Numbered from the stretch's first letter, positions 17,198-26,651 are shown. The stretch: 62,473 nucleotides of DNA from an uncultured Lachnospiraceae bacterium (GCA_947643615.1 CANRWO010000016.1:1-62473); one strand, 5' to 3'. Numbers and translations: made by a program. The notes: generated from the letters alone by a model not told the origin.

Positions 17198-17393
17198 TTT
17201 ATCTTCCTCCAAGTCGTATTTGCATTGCCTTACACAATAAATAATGCATTTTAGTCCAACCCCGGCCGCACTACCTCCGACACAACTGGACTGTTACAAT
17301 TATACACTATTCTCTCCAAATTTGAAATAGATACTGTCAAAATAAATACTTTTATTTCATGCATTTATGCAAATTCCACTTATTTCTTGAGCA

Positions 17394-18779
17394 TTAGCCA
17401 AAGTATTCTTGAAGTTCCATCCTCTGTATATACAATTCGCCAAATACAGGTTCCTCTGCCAGGTTCACCACCTCCGTTCCCTCCCTGTATTTCTCAAGCT
17501 GCAGCCTGGTGCTGTCCCAACCCCGGCCAAGCAGTCCACGGCCTGCCGTAAGGGCCCCGGCCAGCGCCGTATTGCCCCCCGGGACGGTCTTATCCCCGAT
17601 TCTGTGGGGCAGCAACCCTATCTCCACCGCGTCCCGGGGATCCAGATAATAGCCGAAGCCGCCGGCAAGCACCACCCTGTCTATCCCGTCACTTCCAATG
17701 CCATATTTCCCCAACAGGACCTCTATCCCTGCGGCGATGGCGGCTTTTGCAAGCTGCACGCTGCGCACGGCATCCCTGGTGACAAGAACGTTTCCGATAC
17801 GAATCCCCCTGCCAAAGTAAGGCTCCGCTAGGAGGCCGGTCTGGTCCAGAAAGCCTTCCCTGCGCAAAACCGCCAGAAACCTGACCATATCCGCCCCCCA
17901 GACCCCCCGGCTGGCGCCGCCTTCAAAGGCAGGGCCGGCAGCCGTGGCACAGGCGATCCGCCGATGGCAGTTCCCCAGTAGCAGCTCCCCGTTAGTCCCA
18001 AGGTCAATCAGCAATGTCACAGCTTCCCTTTCCCCAATCCCACAGGCACAACAGCCTGCCAAAATATCACCGCCCACAAAGGCGGAAAACCCTGGCATCA
18101 GGAAACACCGGACACCTTCCAACTCCGTCTCCCCCCCTGAAAGCCTGGATGCCCTGAAAGGCGCCTGCCCCAGTTCGGCAGTATCCCATCCCATGAACAG
18201 GTAAGACATAGTGGTGTTGGCGGCAACGGTTAAATACAATTCCTCCCCTTCCGGCAGTCTTTTCTGAAATTTCTTCAGTCCCCTGGACAAAGTTTCCCTC
18301 ACCGACTCCTTCATCCGGATAGCCGCTGCCGGATCCTCCGCCGCTTTTATCCTGGATATTACATCCGCACCGTAAACCGTCTGTGGGTTGACCTCCGCAA
18401 AACGGTCCTCCACCCTTCCGTCCTCCCCATACAGGAGCATGGCGATGGTGGTGGTTCCTATATCCGCCACCGCAAGCCTTTTTCCGTTCCGGGGAAAAGG
18501 AATCCTCTCCCCTCCAAGGGCATCCCCTGCCAATACATGCATCCGGTCTGGCCGGTCTCCCCTCTGCCCCACATGGGCGCCGGGCAAAACGTCGGCTTCC
18601 CGGCTCCCATTTCGGCGGGACTGAGCGCCTGCCTCCCGGCTCCGCTCCCTTTCCCCTGGAGGCACAAGCAGGCGGCCCATACCCGGCACAACACCCGGGC
18701 ACAGGCCGCAGCCGGTACAGATCCGGCACCTTAACCCCTTTTTCATCCCGCTATACAAACTGATTCCTCTCCTCATCAT
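17394..18779 (-). CDS. RACo-like ASKHA-domain protein (corrinoid activator family)
   Basis: Resembles the C-terminal part (RACo middle and DUF4445/ASKHA domains) of reductive activators of corrinoid proteins, which use ATP to re-reduce inactive Co(II) cofactors. Residues 17-29 contain CRICTGCGLCPG, a Cys cluster that could hold Fe-S. The ASKHA core begins at VADIGTTTIAMLL and includes LIDLGTNGELLLG, ATAAGPAFEGG and VVLAGGFGYYLDP. The usual N-terminal [2Fe-2S] ferredoxin domain is absent, and residues about 40-95 are low complexity. The start is uncertain: ATG 18779 overlaps the DUF4250 gene by 29 bases, and ATG 18746 is an alternative. No corrinoid methyltransferase gene is nearby. Confidence 0.8.
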   Translation of the reverse strand: MMRRGISLYSGMKKGLRCRICTGCGLCPGVVPGMGRLLVPPGERERSREAGAQSRRNGSREADVLPGAHVGQRGDRPDRMHVLAGDALGGERIPFPRNGKRLAVADIGTTTIAMLLYGEDGRVEDRFAEVNPQTVYGADVISRIKAAEDPAAAIRMKESVRETLSRGLKKFQKRLPEGEELYLTVAANTTMSYLFMGWDTAELGQAPFRASRLSGGETELEGVRCFLMPGFSAFVGGDILAGCCACGIGEREAVTLLIDLGTNGELLLGNCHRRIACATAAGPAFEGGASRGVWGADMVRFLAVLRREGFLDQTGLLAEPYFGRGIRIGNVLVTRDAVRSVQLAKAAIAAGIEVLLGKYGIGSDGIDRVVLAGGFGYYLDPRDAVEIGLLPHRIGDKTVPGGNTALAGALTAGRGLLGRGWDSTRLQLEKYREGTEVVNLAEEPVFGELYIQRMELQEYFG

Positions 18780-18924
18780 AATGATAATCTATGGATGCAA
18801 TCTTTTCCTTCAGCTCCAGGCCGTCAATGCCCAGATCCTCACAAAGGGAATCCAGGTTTCCATAGAAATCTCTGAGTTTTAAATTTATAAAGCTTAAAAG
18901 CATCACCGGGTCTTTCGGTATCAT
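18751..18924 (-). CDS. DUF4250 protein
   Basis: A 57-residue protein starting MIPKDPVMLLSFINLKLRD and ending in the family's typical YDEERNQFV. The start is fixed by AAGGAGG 7 bases upstream of ATG 18924. DUF4250 proteins are common in Clostridia and have no known function. Its 3' end overlaps the RACo-like gene, so the two are probably co-translated. Confidence 0.85.
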   Translation of the reverse strand: MIPKDPVMLLSFINLKLRDFYGNLDSLCEDLGIDGLELKEKIASIDYHYDEERNQFV

Positions 18925-18960
18925 ACCCCGCCTCCTTTTCCGGTACGGCAAACTGCAAAT

Positions 18961-19014
18961 TTACCACCTGTGCAGCTGCAATCCGATCCGGCAACCCACA
19001 GGTGGTAATTTTTT
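18961..19014. terminator. Hairpin between clpB and the DUF4250 gene
   Basis: A perfect 12-bp inverted repeat (18961-18972 against 18997-19008) followed by six T on the plus strand. On the minus strand, the direction of the flanking genes, the U-run is weak. It may terminate clpB or act as an attenuator before the DUF4250 gene. Confidence 0.6.
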
Positions 19015-19078
19015 CATACACACTTTATCATTGTATCTTAAAAAGTACTGATTGGCAAGATGCCGGTACCGGCGCAAA

Positions 19079-21664
19079 TCACTCCTTTACCTTCGCGCTC
19101 AGCACATCGTTTTCCACATCGATCAGGACAATGTCCCCGGACTTTACACGGTCTGCCAGGATCAGCTTTGCCGTCAGGGTCTCCACATGCTTCTGGATAT
19201 ACCGTTTCAGCGGGCGGGCGCCGTAGACGGGATCGTAGGCATTTTCTATGATGTGTCCCATTGCCGCCTCTGTCAGCTCGAGACGAAGCTCCCTGTCAGA
19301 AAGCCTCCGGTTCAGGTCCGCAACAATCAGTTCCACAATCCCACCGATATTGTCTTTTGTGAGAGGCTTGAACAAAACAGTCTCATCCAGGCGGTTTAAA
19401 AATTCCGGCCGGAAATGGCCCCTCAAATCGTTCATCACCAGCTTTTCCGCCTCTTCGCTGACAGAGCCGTCCTCCCGGATGCCCTCCAGCAGATAGCCTG
19501 CCCCAATATTGGAGGTCATGATCAGGATCGTATTCTTAAAATCCACCGTCCTCCCCTGGGAGTCCGTGATACGCCCGTCGTCCAGCACCTGGAGCAATAC
19601 GTTAAACACATCCGGATGGGCCTTCTCGATCTCGTCAAAAAGGACAACACAATAATGCTTTCTCCGGACTGCCTCGGTCAGCTGTCCCCCTTCCTCATAC
19701 CCCACATATCCGGGAGGGGCCCCGATCAGCCGGGAAACCGAGTATTTCTCCATATATTCGCTCATATCGATGCGGACCATATTGTTCTCGTCGTCAAACA
19801 GGGATGCCGCCAGGGTCTTGGCCAGCTCCGTCTTGCCCACGCCTGTAGGCCCCAAAAACAGGAAAGAACCGATGGGTTTTGTGGGATCCTTGATCCCGGC
19901 CTTGGAGCGGATGATGGCCTCCGTCACCTTGGTGACGCCCTCCTCCTGGCCGATAACGCGCTTATGGAGTTCTTCGTCCAGGTGCAGGGTCTTGTTCCGT
20001 TCGCTCTCCGTGAGCTTCGTCACAGGAATCCCCGTCCAGCGGGAAATGATCCTGGCGATCTCTTCATCGGAAACCTTCTCATGAACCAGGGACAGCTCGG
20101 AAGCGCCGATCCGCTCTTCCTCCTGCTCCAGCTGCTTTTTCAATGCCGGCAGTCTGCCGTAGCTCAGTTCCGCCGCCTTCTCCAGATTCCCTTCCCTCTG
20201 GGCAATCTGGATCTCGCTGTTGACGCCGTCAATCTCCTCCCTTAATTTCGAGAGCTTATCCACGGAAGCCTTCTCATTGTCCCATTGGGCCTTCTTCGCC
20301 GCAAAAGCATCCTTCTGCTCCGCAAGCTCCTTCTGCAGGCTGGCAAGCCTTTCCACGCTGAGTCTGTCCTCTTCTTTCTTCAGTGCGGCCTCCTCGATTT
20401 CCATCTGCATGATCCTGCGCTGCAGTTCGTCCAGCTCCGTGGGCATACTGTCCAGCTCCGTCTTGATCAGGGCGCAGGCCTCATCCACCAGGTCGATGGC
20501 CTTATCCGGCAGGAATCGGTCGGAGATATAACGGTTGGAGAGCACCGCCGCGCTGACCAGCGCGTTGTCCATGATCTTCACGCCGTGGTAGACTTCATAC
20601 CGCTCCTTCAGGCCTCTGAGGATGGAAATGGTATCCTCCACCGTAGGCTCTTCCACCATCACCGGCTGGAAGCGGCGCTCCAGGGCGGGATCCTTTTCAA
20701 TATACTGCCGGTATTCATCCAGCGTGGTGGCGCCGATGCAGTGCAGCTCACCCCTTGCCAGCATGGGTTTCAGCATATTTCCCGCATCCAGCGCGCCGTC
20801 GGTCTTGCCCGCTCCCACAATGGTATGCAGCTCGTCAATAAAGAGGATGATCTGGCCGTCGCTGTTTTTCACATCCTCCAGCACCGCCTTCAGACGCTCC
20901 TCGAATTCCCCCCGGTACTTGGCCCCTGCCACCAGAGCTCCCATATCCAGGGCGAAAATCTTCTTATCCTTCAGTCCCTGGGGGACATCCCCCCTGACGA
21001 TACGCTGCGCCAGTCCTTCCACCACCGCCGTCTTGCCCACACCGGGTTCCCCGATAAGGACCGGGTTATTCTTAGTCTTGCGGGAAAGGATCCGAACCAC
21101 ATTCCGGATCTCACCGTCCCTGCCGATGACAGGGTCCAGCTTCTGGTTTCTGGCCTTCTCCACCAGATCCTGTCCGTATTTTTCCAAGGTATCATAGGTG
21201 GCCTCCGGGTTATCGGAGGTGACACGCTGATTGCCCCTCACTGTGGACAGCGCTCTCAGGAAACGCTCCCTGGTAATGCCGTACTCCTTCCAGATGGCGC
21301 TGATCTCCCGGTTCGGGTTCTTCAGCATGGCCAGGAAGAGATGCTCCACAGACACGTATTCGTCCCCAAGCTGCTTCGCCTCGTCCTCCGCACCGATCAG
21401 GACCTGATTCAGGTCCTTGCCCACATAGACCTGTCCGCCCTGGACCTTCACCCGCTTCTCCACTGCCTGACGGACACGGTTTACGAAGTGTTCCTTCTGG
21501 ATCTCCATCTTCTCCACCAGCTTCAGGATCAGGCTGTCCTCTATGGTCAGCAGGCTGTACAGCAAATGCTCCTGCTCAATCTCCTGATTGCCGTATTCGT
21601 AGGCAAGCTTTTCGCAGCCTTGCACGGCTTCCATGGATTTCTGTGTAAATTTCTGAATATTCAT
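19079..21664 (-). CDS. clpB: ATP-dependent disaggregase ClpB
   Basis: Hexameric AAA+ chaperone that rescues aggregated proteins together with DnaK. The 861-residue product has the Clp N-domain ([10 protein letters not shown]), a first AAA+ module with Walker [10 protein letters not shown], the long M-domain coiled coil (about residues 400-530) and a second AAA+ module with Walker [10 protein letters not shown] and pore loop GYVGYEEGG. The start at 21664 has AAGGAGG upstream, and [10 protein letters not shown] fits the family N-terminus. It is monocistronic. I saw no CIRCE or clear CtsR box in the upstream stretch, which instead carries a hairpin element. Confidence 0.97.
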   Translation of the reverse strand: MNIQKFTQKSMEAVQGCEKLAYEYGNQEIEQEHLLYSLLTIEDSLILKLVEKMEIQKEHFVNRVRQAVEKRVKVQGGQVYVGKDLNQVLIGAEDEAKQLGDEYVSVEHLFLAMLKNPNREISAIWKEYGITRERFLRALSTVRGNQRVTSDNPEATYDTLEKYGQDLVEKARNQKLDPVIGRDGEIRNVVRILSRKTKNNPVLIGEPGVGKTAVVEGLAQRIVRGDVPQGLKDKKIFALDMGALVAGAKYRGEFEERLKAVLEDVKNSDGQIILFIDELHTIVGAGKTDGALDAGNMLKPMLARGELHCIGATTLDEYRQYIEKDPALERRFQPVMVEEPTVEDTISILRGLKERYEVYHGVKIMDNALVSAAVLSNRYISDRFLPDKAIDLVDEACALIKTELDSMPTELDELQRRIMQMEIEEAALKKEEDRLSVERLASLQKELAEQKDAFAAKKAQWDNEKASVDKLSKLREEIDGVNSEIQIAQREGNLEKAAELSYGRLPALKKQLEQEEERIGASELSLVHEKVSDEEIARIISRWTGIPVTKLTESERNKTLHLDEELHKRVIGQEEGVTKVTEAIIRSKAGIKDPTKPIGSFLFLGPTGVGKTELAKTLAASLFDDENNMVRIDMSEYMEKYSVSRLIGAPPGYVGYEEGGQLTEAVRRKHYCVVLFDEIEKAHPDVFNVLLQVLDDGRITDSQGRTVDFKNTILIMTSNIGAGYLLEGIREDGSVSEEAEKLVMNDLRGHFRPEFLNRLDETVLFKPLTKDNIGGIVELIVADLNRRLSDRELRLELTEAAMGHIIENAYDPVYGARPLKRYIQKHVETLTAKLILADRVKSGDIVLIDVENDVLSAKVKE

Positions 21665-21837
21665 AATGCCCTGCCTCCTTCTTGACCTTATTATGGGCCT
21701 GGTTGGCCCATCCATGTTCTTGTTTTCTATTGTTCCCTTGTTCTATAATTAATATAACACCATGGGGACAAAAATCAAGAAAGAAAGTATAAAGTTTTTC
21801 TAAAACACTGCCCGTTCCTTTAAATTTCGGATGCCGG

Positions 21838-22003
21838 CCCGAGTTGCTGGCTGTATTGCTTCCAGCTAAATAGCGCAGAATGAATTTACAGCCTGCAGCG
21901 CCCAATTTGGTTACCATGACCCCGCTGCTCCTCATTCCTCCACCTTGTATATGAAAGAATCATTCTGCGCCAATGTAGCCTGAAATCAATTATTCGTTGT
22001 ACT
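21838..22003. mobile_element. MITE-like hairpin element related to the 166-bp family
   Basis: Bases 21863-21887 are an exact reverse complement of 53201-53225, and 21942-21977 match 27886-27921 at 35 of 36 positions. The left and right halves are inverted relatives of each other (gcgcagaatga against tcattctgcgc). The end points are approximate. It fills most of the gap between copA and clpB. Confidence 0.55.
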
Positions 22004-22042
22004 TGCATCCCACAAAGCGGAACCCACACCCCGGAGAAAACC

Positions 22043-22252
22043 TTAGGCGATACCCTTCACCTCATACCCTGCCGCCGTTACCGCGGCAGTCAGCGCCTCA
22101 TCGGTGACTTCGCCCTCCAGCTCCACTGTGGCGGTCTTATCCTCAAGGCTCATAGTTACCCCGCTGACGCCTGCCACTTCCTCCAACGCTTTCTGTACCC
22201 TTCCGGTACAGTGCCCGCACATCATTCCCTCGATTGTCATTACTTTTTTCAT
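22043..22252 (-). other. Possible internal translation start for a free CopZ-like chaperone
   Basis: Within copA the codon ATG at 22252 begins a complete 69-residue HMA domain (MKKVMTIEGMMCGHC...) and is preceded by GAGGA about 8 bases upstream. The same frame could therefore yield both a fused domain and a soluble 69-residue copper chaperone, as reported for the frameshifted E. coli copA product by a different mechanism. Inference from the RBS-like sequence only. Confidence 0.4.
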
Positions 22253-25207
22253 TGTTTTGTCCTCACTTTCCTTAATTGTTGTTTGATTGCCTGTCTGTAG
22301 GTTTGGGGCCGCCTGCTCCCCGGAAGGCAAGCCCCGCTCTGCCGGCTCTCCGGAATCTCCGGCTTTTGGCACTGAGAACGCCTCCACAGCTCCTGCCCGC
22401 TTCCTGAAGCCGCTCTTAAACCCCCTGAGCCGCAGCGCGTTCCCAACCACAAAGACGCTGCTCAGGCTCATGGCGGCTGCGCCGAACATGGGATTCAGCT
22501 TTATCCCGAAGGCAGGATACCACACCCCCGCCGCCAGGGGAATCCCAATGGCATTGTAGAAAAATGCCCAGAAAAGATTCTCCTTGATATTGCGGATCAC
22601 CGCACGGCTCAGCCGCACCGCCGTCACCGCATCCCGCAGGTCACTTTTCATCAGGACGATATCCGCGCTCTCCATGGCCACGTCCGTCCCGGCTCCGATG
22701 GCCATCCCCACATCCGCTGCCGCAAGCGCCGGCGCGTCGTTGATCCCGTCGCCGATCATGGCTACCTTCCTGCCCGCCTTCTGTAATGCCCGGATCTCCT
22801 TCTCCTTATCCTGGGGCAGCACCTCCGCGATCACTTCCTCAATGTTCAGCTGCTCACGCACCGCTTCCGCCGTCCGGCGATTATCCCCGGTGAGCATGAC
22901 CACATGGATACCCATCTCCCTGAATTTACGGATAGCATCATGGGAACCTGCTTTCACACCGTCCGTCACGTCGATCACCCCCAGGAGTTCTCCCTCCCGG
23001 GCCACCAGGAGAGGCGTCCTTCCCTGCTGGGCGATTTCGTCCAACGCACTGGCCTTTACTTGATCCAAAAGGATCCCGTTCTCTTCCATGTAGGCCCGGT
23101 TCCCCACCAGGAACCGAGTTCCCTTTTTCCAGCCACGGTCGTATCCGTCCCGCATCTGTGCCTCCGGCGGATTTTCCGCTGTCTGTCCGGGTTCTCCGCC
23201 CAAGTACTGGGTGAAAACGGTTCCGTCCTCCTTCTTCCCTGCCACAAACACTGCCACAGGGCCGGCCCCTTCCCGCACCATGGGCCTTGGCGGAATATCT
23301 TCTGCCAAAATCCCCTCGATGCCCCGTCCGGCCACCGCTTTGAAATCCCGGATTTCCGGCAGGGAAAGTCCATCCCGCTTAGCCCGTTCCAAAATAGCCT
23401 CCGCCAGCGGATGTTCGCTCTTTTTCTCCAGCGCCGCCGCAATCTGCAGCAGGGTATCCGTAGACAGATCGGGGACATAACACCCACAGCCGCTGAACCG
23501 CAGCTTCCCCGTGGTAATAGTGCCGGTTTTATCCATCACCACCGTGTCGATCTCTTTGGCCTGTTGTAATGCTTCACCGGATTTGATCAGGATGCCGTGA
23601 TTGGCGCCTACTCCGGTTCCCACCATAATGGCCACCGGGGTAGCCAGACCCAGGGCACAGGGACAGGAAATGACCAGCACCGCTATAGCGGAGGAGATGG
23701 CAAACTCCGCTCCCTCTCCCGCCAAAAGCCATACCGCCAGAGTCACCAGGGCAATCCCTATCACCACCGGCACAAACACTCCCGCTACCTTATCCGCCAG
23801 CTGGGCAATCGGCGCTTTGCTGGCGCTGGCCTCCTCCACAAGGCGGATGATCTGGGATAACGTGGTATCCTCACCCACCCTGTCTGCCCGACATTTCAAG
23901 AACCCGGACTTGTTCACGGTGGCGGACACCACCTGATCCCCGGCCTGCTTTTCCACCGGTATGCTCTCTCCCGTGATAGCCGCCTCATCGATGCTGGAAT
24001 TTCCTTCTAGCACCGTGCCGTCCACGGGCACCAGGCTTCCCGGCTTGATCAGGAAAATGTCCCCGGCCTGCAACATCTCCGTGGGCACTTCTTTTTCTGT
24101 CCCCTCCTCCGTCAACAGGATCGCCGTCTTAGGGGACAGGTCCATGAGCTTGGTGATCGCCTCGCTGGTCTTCCCCTTGGAACGGCTTTCCAGATATTTC
24201 CCCACCGTGATCAGTGTAAGGATCATGCCGGCGGATTCAAAATACAGGTCATGGGAATACTGTTCCACCAGCGCCATATCCCCGTGCCCCAGCCCGTAGC
24301 TGATGCGGTACATGGCAAAAATGCCATATCCGATAGCCGCGGAGGCTCCCAATGCAATGAGGCTGTCCATATTAGGGGACAAATGCCTTATGGTCTTAAA
24401 ACCCACGGAAAAGAATTTCCGGTTCATGTACACAATGGGAAGCAACAGCAGCAGCTGGGTCATTGCAAAAGTCATGGCGTTGGCATTCCCGTGCAGGTAT
24501 CGGTGTACAAAGCCGGGAATCGGCAGCCCAAACCATTGGTTGTACATATGATACATGGCCACATACATCAGAAGGAGCAAAAAACCAACGGAAATTCCGA
24601 GCCGCCATTTCATGGCTCTGGCCTCTTCCTTCGCCTTTCGTTCCACACTTCCCCGCCCGGCTTCCCGCACTGCCCTGCCTTGCCCGGCTGCAGTCCCGCC
24701 CGGCCCTGCGTACTCTGCCGTACCCACGCCTGTAACGGTTCCGGCTTCTCCGGCTGCGGCCCTTCCTGTGGCGGTTCCGGCTTCTCCGGCTGTAACCCTT
24801 CCTTCGGCAGTTCCAGTTTCTCCGGCTGCGGCCCTTCCTGTAGCGGTTCCGGTTTCTCCGGCTGCGGCCCTTCCTGTAGCAGTTCCGGCTTCTCCGGCTC
24901 CCACACCATCCGCGGGGCAGCATACCGCGCTCCTCCCACAGGCAGCCTCACCAATATGCCGGCCCATATCTATAGAAGCCTTCCCCCGGGCGCCGCCAAG
25001 GATCAGGGACGCGCCATATCCTGCCCTCTCCACGGCCTCAATGATCTCATCCCCCGCCAGCCTGGCCTGGTCATAATGAACCTCCATGGTCTCCGTCAGC
25101 AGGTTCACCGACACCTTCTCCATGCCCTGCAGCTTTTTTACCGCCTTCTCCACATGGGAAGAACAGGCGGAACATGTCATTCCGGAAATGTGATATCTCT
25201 CTTTCAT
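22043..25207 (-). CDS. copA: Copper-exporting P1B-type ATPase with fused CopZ-like domain
   Basis: Membrane Cu(I) efflux pump of 1054 residues. ATG 25207 has AAAGG 6 bases upstream. The N-terminal HMA domain carries GMTCSAC (C12, C15). A low-complexity linker of five 12-residue AGE(A/T)GTATGRAA repeats follows, then the membrane and ATPase core: SCPCALG metal site, DKTGTIT phosphorylation site, HP locus (SEHPLAEA) and GDGINDAPAL. After the last membrane segments and a polar linker, a second HMA domain of 69 residues with GMMCGHC ends the protein; in relatives this is the separate chaperone CopZ. It lies directly downstream of csoR and is presumably copper-induced through CsoR. Confidence 0.93.
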   Translation of the reverse strand: MKERYHISGMTCSACSSHVEKAVKKLQGMEKVSVNLLTETMEVHYDQARLAGDEIIEAVERAGYGASLILGGARGKASIDMGRHIGEAACGRSAVCCPADGVGAGEAGTATGRAAAGETGTATGRAAAGETGTAEGRVTAGEAGTATGRAAAGEAGTVTGVGTAEYAGPGGTAAGQGRAVREAGRGSVERKAKEEARAMKWRLGISVGFLLLLMYVAMYHMYNQWFGLPIPGFVHRYLHGNANAMTFAMTQLLLLLPIVYMNRKFFSVGFKTIRHLSPNMDSLIALGASAAIGYGIFAMYRISYGLGHGDMALVEQYSHDLYFESAGMILTLITVGKYLESRSKGKTSEAITKLMDLSPKTAILLTEEGTEKEVPTEMLQAGDIFLIKPGSLVPVDGTVLEGNSSIDEAAITGESIPVEKQAGDQVVSATVNKSGFLKCRADRVGEDTTLSQIIRLVEEASASKAPIAQLADKVAGVFVPVVIGIALVTLAVWLLAGEGAEFAISSAIAVLVISCPCALGLATPVAIMVGTGVGANHGILIKSGEALQQAKEIDTVVMDKTGTITTGKLRFSGCGCYVPDLSTDTLLQIAAALEKKSEHPLAEAILERAKRDGLSLPEIRDFKAVAGRGIEGILAEDIPPRPMVREGAGPVAVFVAGKKEDGTVFTQYLGGEPGQTAENPPEAQMRDGYDRGWKKGTRFLVGNRAYMEENGILLDQVKASALDEIAQQGRTPLLVAREGELLGVIDVTDGVKAGSHDAIRKFREMGIHVVMLTGDNRRTAEAVREQLNIEEVIAEVLPQDKEKEIRALQKAGRKVAMIGDGINDAPALAAADVGMAIGAGTDVAMESADIVLMKSDLRDAVTAVRLSRAVIRNIKENLFWAFFYNAIGIPLAAGVWYPAFGIKLNPMFGAAAMSLSSVFVVGNALRLRGFKSGFRKRAGAVEAFSVPKAGDSGEPAERGLPSGEQAAPNLQTGNQTTIKESEDKTMKKVMTIEGMMCGHCTGRVQKALEEVAGVSGVTMSLEDKTATVELEGEVTDEALTAAVTAAGYEVKGIA
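24737..24915. repeat. 36-bp tandem repeat inside copA
   Basis: About five copies of a 36-base unit starting gttccggcttctccggctgc. They encode the 12-residue AGE(A/T)GTATGRAA linker repeats between the first metal-binding domain and the membrane core. Confidence 0.85.
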
Positions 25208-25320
25208 ATTCATCCTTTCTGTTCGTTCTTTCCCCATTCTACGTAAATGCCCTACCATAGGATTACCTGCTTTTCAATGGGGCCGTTCTCCGCAGCATGA
25301 CTTTGGAAGAGCATGGGTTC

Positions 25321-25698
25321 TCATTTCAGCTTTTTCATAAGCTCTACCGCCTCATCTACGACAGCGGTATTTCCCTTCCTAATTTCTTCCACCACACAGG
25401 TTTCCATATGGTCCTGGAGGATCAGGTATCCGAACGCCTGCAAAGCGCTCTCAACCGCCGCAACCTGGGTCAGGATATCCCCACAGTATCGGTTCTCCTC
25501 AAGCATCCTGCCGATTCCGTTTAACTGCCCCATGATACGGTTGAGGCGGTTCTTTAGCTGCTTCAATTCCTTTTCCTGCCTGGGTGTTGCCTTATGATGA
25601 CAGCTGCAACATGGCGACATAGGCCCCTGGCCTGTTTCCGGTTTGTTTTCCATTCCCTTTTGCATCCCCTTTCCGGTTTGTTTTCTCCCAAAAGGCAT
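25321..25698 (-). CDS. csoR: CsoR-family copper-sensing repressor
   Basis: Homotetrameric helical repressor that releases DNA on binding Cu(I). The core runs from KNRLNRIMGQLNGIGRMLEE to the C-terminus. Likely ligands are Cys in NRYCGDIL, and His and Cys in DHMETCVVEE, the C-H-C set of copper CsoR proteins. An N-terminal extension of about 35 residues carries extra CCSCHH. ATG 25698 has only AGGG 8 bases upstream, inside a palindrome; ATG 25653 is an alternative. It heads the csoR-copA operon and has two palindromic operators in its promoter region. Confidence 0.9.
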   Translation of the reverse strand: MPFGRKQTGKGMQKGMENKPETGQGPMSPCCSCHHKATPRQEKELKQLKNRLNRIMGQLNGIGRMLEENRYCGDILTQVAAVESALQAFGYLILQDHMETCVVEEIRKGNTAVVDEAVELMKKLK

Positions 25699-25725
25699 AA
25701 CAGATACCCTGGTAGGGTATCTGTT
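25699..25725. promoter_or_regulatory. Second CsoR-like palindrome overlapping the csoR ribosome binding site
   Basis: aacagataccct-ggt-agggtatctgtt is a perfect 12-bp inverted repeat with a 3-base loop ending one base before the csoR ATG. It resembles a CsoR operator, and in the mRNA it would form a hairpin hiding the AGGG ribosome binding site. Confidence 0.6.
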
Positions 25726-25730
25726 AATAT

Positions 25731-25757
25731 ATTATACCCCTATGGGGTATTTGTCAA
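25731..25757 (-). promoter_or_regulatory. csoR-copA promoter with CsoR operator in the spacer
   Basis: Minus-strand TTGACA (25757-25752) and TATAAT (25736-25731) are 15 bases apart. The palindrome atacccc-tat-ggggtat (25734-25750), the classical CsoR site, fills the spacer, so bound CsoR would block RNA polymerase. Confidence 0.8.
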
Positions 25758-25865
25758 TATAAATATAAGTTTACCGCAATACTTTCCTGTTTTAGGTGAA
25801 AACAGAAATTTCGGCAGCATATGAAAGGCATGGCAGAATGGTTATCCATTCCGGGGAAAGCCTGC

Positions 25866-26510
25866 TCAAAGCGCGCATTGTTTCCCTACCATGGGCTGTC
25901 CCAAACATTCTTCCCCGCGCTCGTCCAACTCCTGTATCCATAGAATTTCGTCCCCTGCCCTGACCTGCCCTTCCGCCGTCACCATCACATCGCTTCCGTA
26001 AACATAATGGTCTACCCGAAGGGATATCTCCGACGAAATCCCTTCCGCCTCCAGTCCCTGCCTGTCAAACTCCAGAAGCAATTTCCCTTTGCACACAATT
26101 TCATTTTGCACCACTCTGGGGCGGAAATGCCTTCCCAGCATCTCATCCTTGGCATCGCCCGCCTGGATATACAGTTCCGCCCCACATTCCGTACGGAACC
26201 GGAAGGCATTTCCCAAGGGATACAGTTTTGTGACCTTGCCGGCCGCCGGGGCATACAGTCTGTCCTCCGTAGGCCGGATCGCCACCTCAGCCTCCGGCCC
26301 CTCCTGGCGCACCGTCGTATAGCCGGATGCCGGACTTCCCACAGTCCATCCCCTTCCGCTTTTCTCCATCCTCTTTTCCCTGCTTTTTACGGACTCCTCT
26401 TCCCCGGATTCACTGCCGTCATCCAGGTAGGATGCCCTTCCTGCAAAAAATCCAAAGCATACGGACGCCGCAAGGCATGCCCCAAGAATCAAAAAATGAA
26501 TTGTAATCAT
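25866..26510 (-). CDS. Membrane-anchored EIIA-Glc-like protein lacking both active-site His
   Basis: A 214-residue protein with one N-terminal membrane segment (residues 4-24), a charged linker (30-75) and a domain with the PTS EIIA-Glc fold pattern from about residue 85: YAPAAGKVTKLYPLG, then GAELYIQAG, then GKLLLEFD. In EIIA-Glc the two active-site His lie in 'HAF' and 'LFVHFG'; here they are Asn101 (NAF) and Gln116 (LYIQAG). Phosphotransfer is therefore not expected, and a binding or scaffold role is more likely. The start at 26510 has AGGAGG 8 bases upstream. It is divergent from the cold-shock gene and monocistronic. Confidence 0.7.
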   Translation of the reverse strand: MITIHFLILGACLAASVCFGFFAGRASYLDDGSESGEEESVKSREKRMEKSGRGWTVGSPASGYTTVRQEGPEAEVAIRPTEDRLYAPAAGKVTKLYPLGNAFRFRTECGAELYIQAGDAKDEMLGRHFRPRVVQNEIVCKGKLLLEFDRQGLEAEGISSEISLRVDHYVYGSDVMVTAEGQVRAGDEILWIQELDERGEECLGQPMVGKQCAL

Positions 26511-26590
26511 GTGATATTCCTCCTGATATGCCTGATTATTTCCCAAATTCAGGCAAAAAATACTACTTTTCAAGAACCTGAAAAAAAATG

Positions 26591-26620
26591 TTGACACTAC
26601 GGCTACTTCAGTGCTATACT
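26591..26620 (+). promoter_or_regulatory. Sigma-A promoter of the cold-shock gene
   Basis: TTGACA (26591-26596) and TATACT (26615-26620) are 18 bases apart. Transcription would start near 26627, giving a leader of about 155 bases. Confidence 0.75.
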
Positions 26621-26651
26621 ACACTCGTATTCTAAATGAAAGTCATTGAAC

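Noticed and set aside
20285..21685. 466-codon plus-strand frame inside clpB
   Set aside because: Antisense shadow created by codon bias of clpB; His/Gln-rich nonsense composition.
24251..25246. Plus-strand 331-codon frame over copA with Cys/Gly/Ser repeats
   Set aside because: Mirror of the 36-bp repeat linker; no RBS and no known family.
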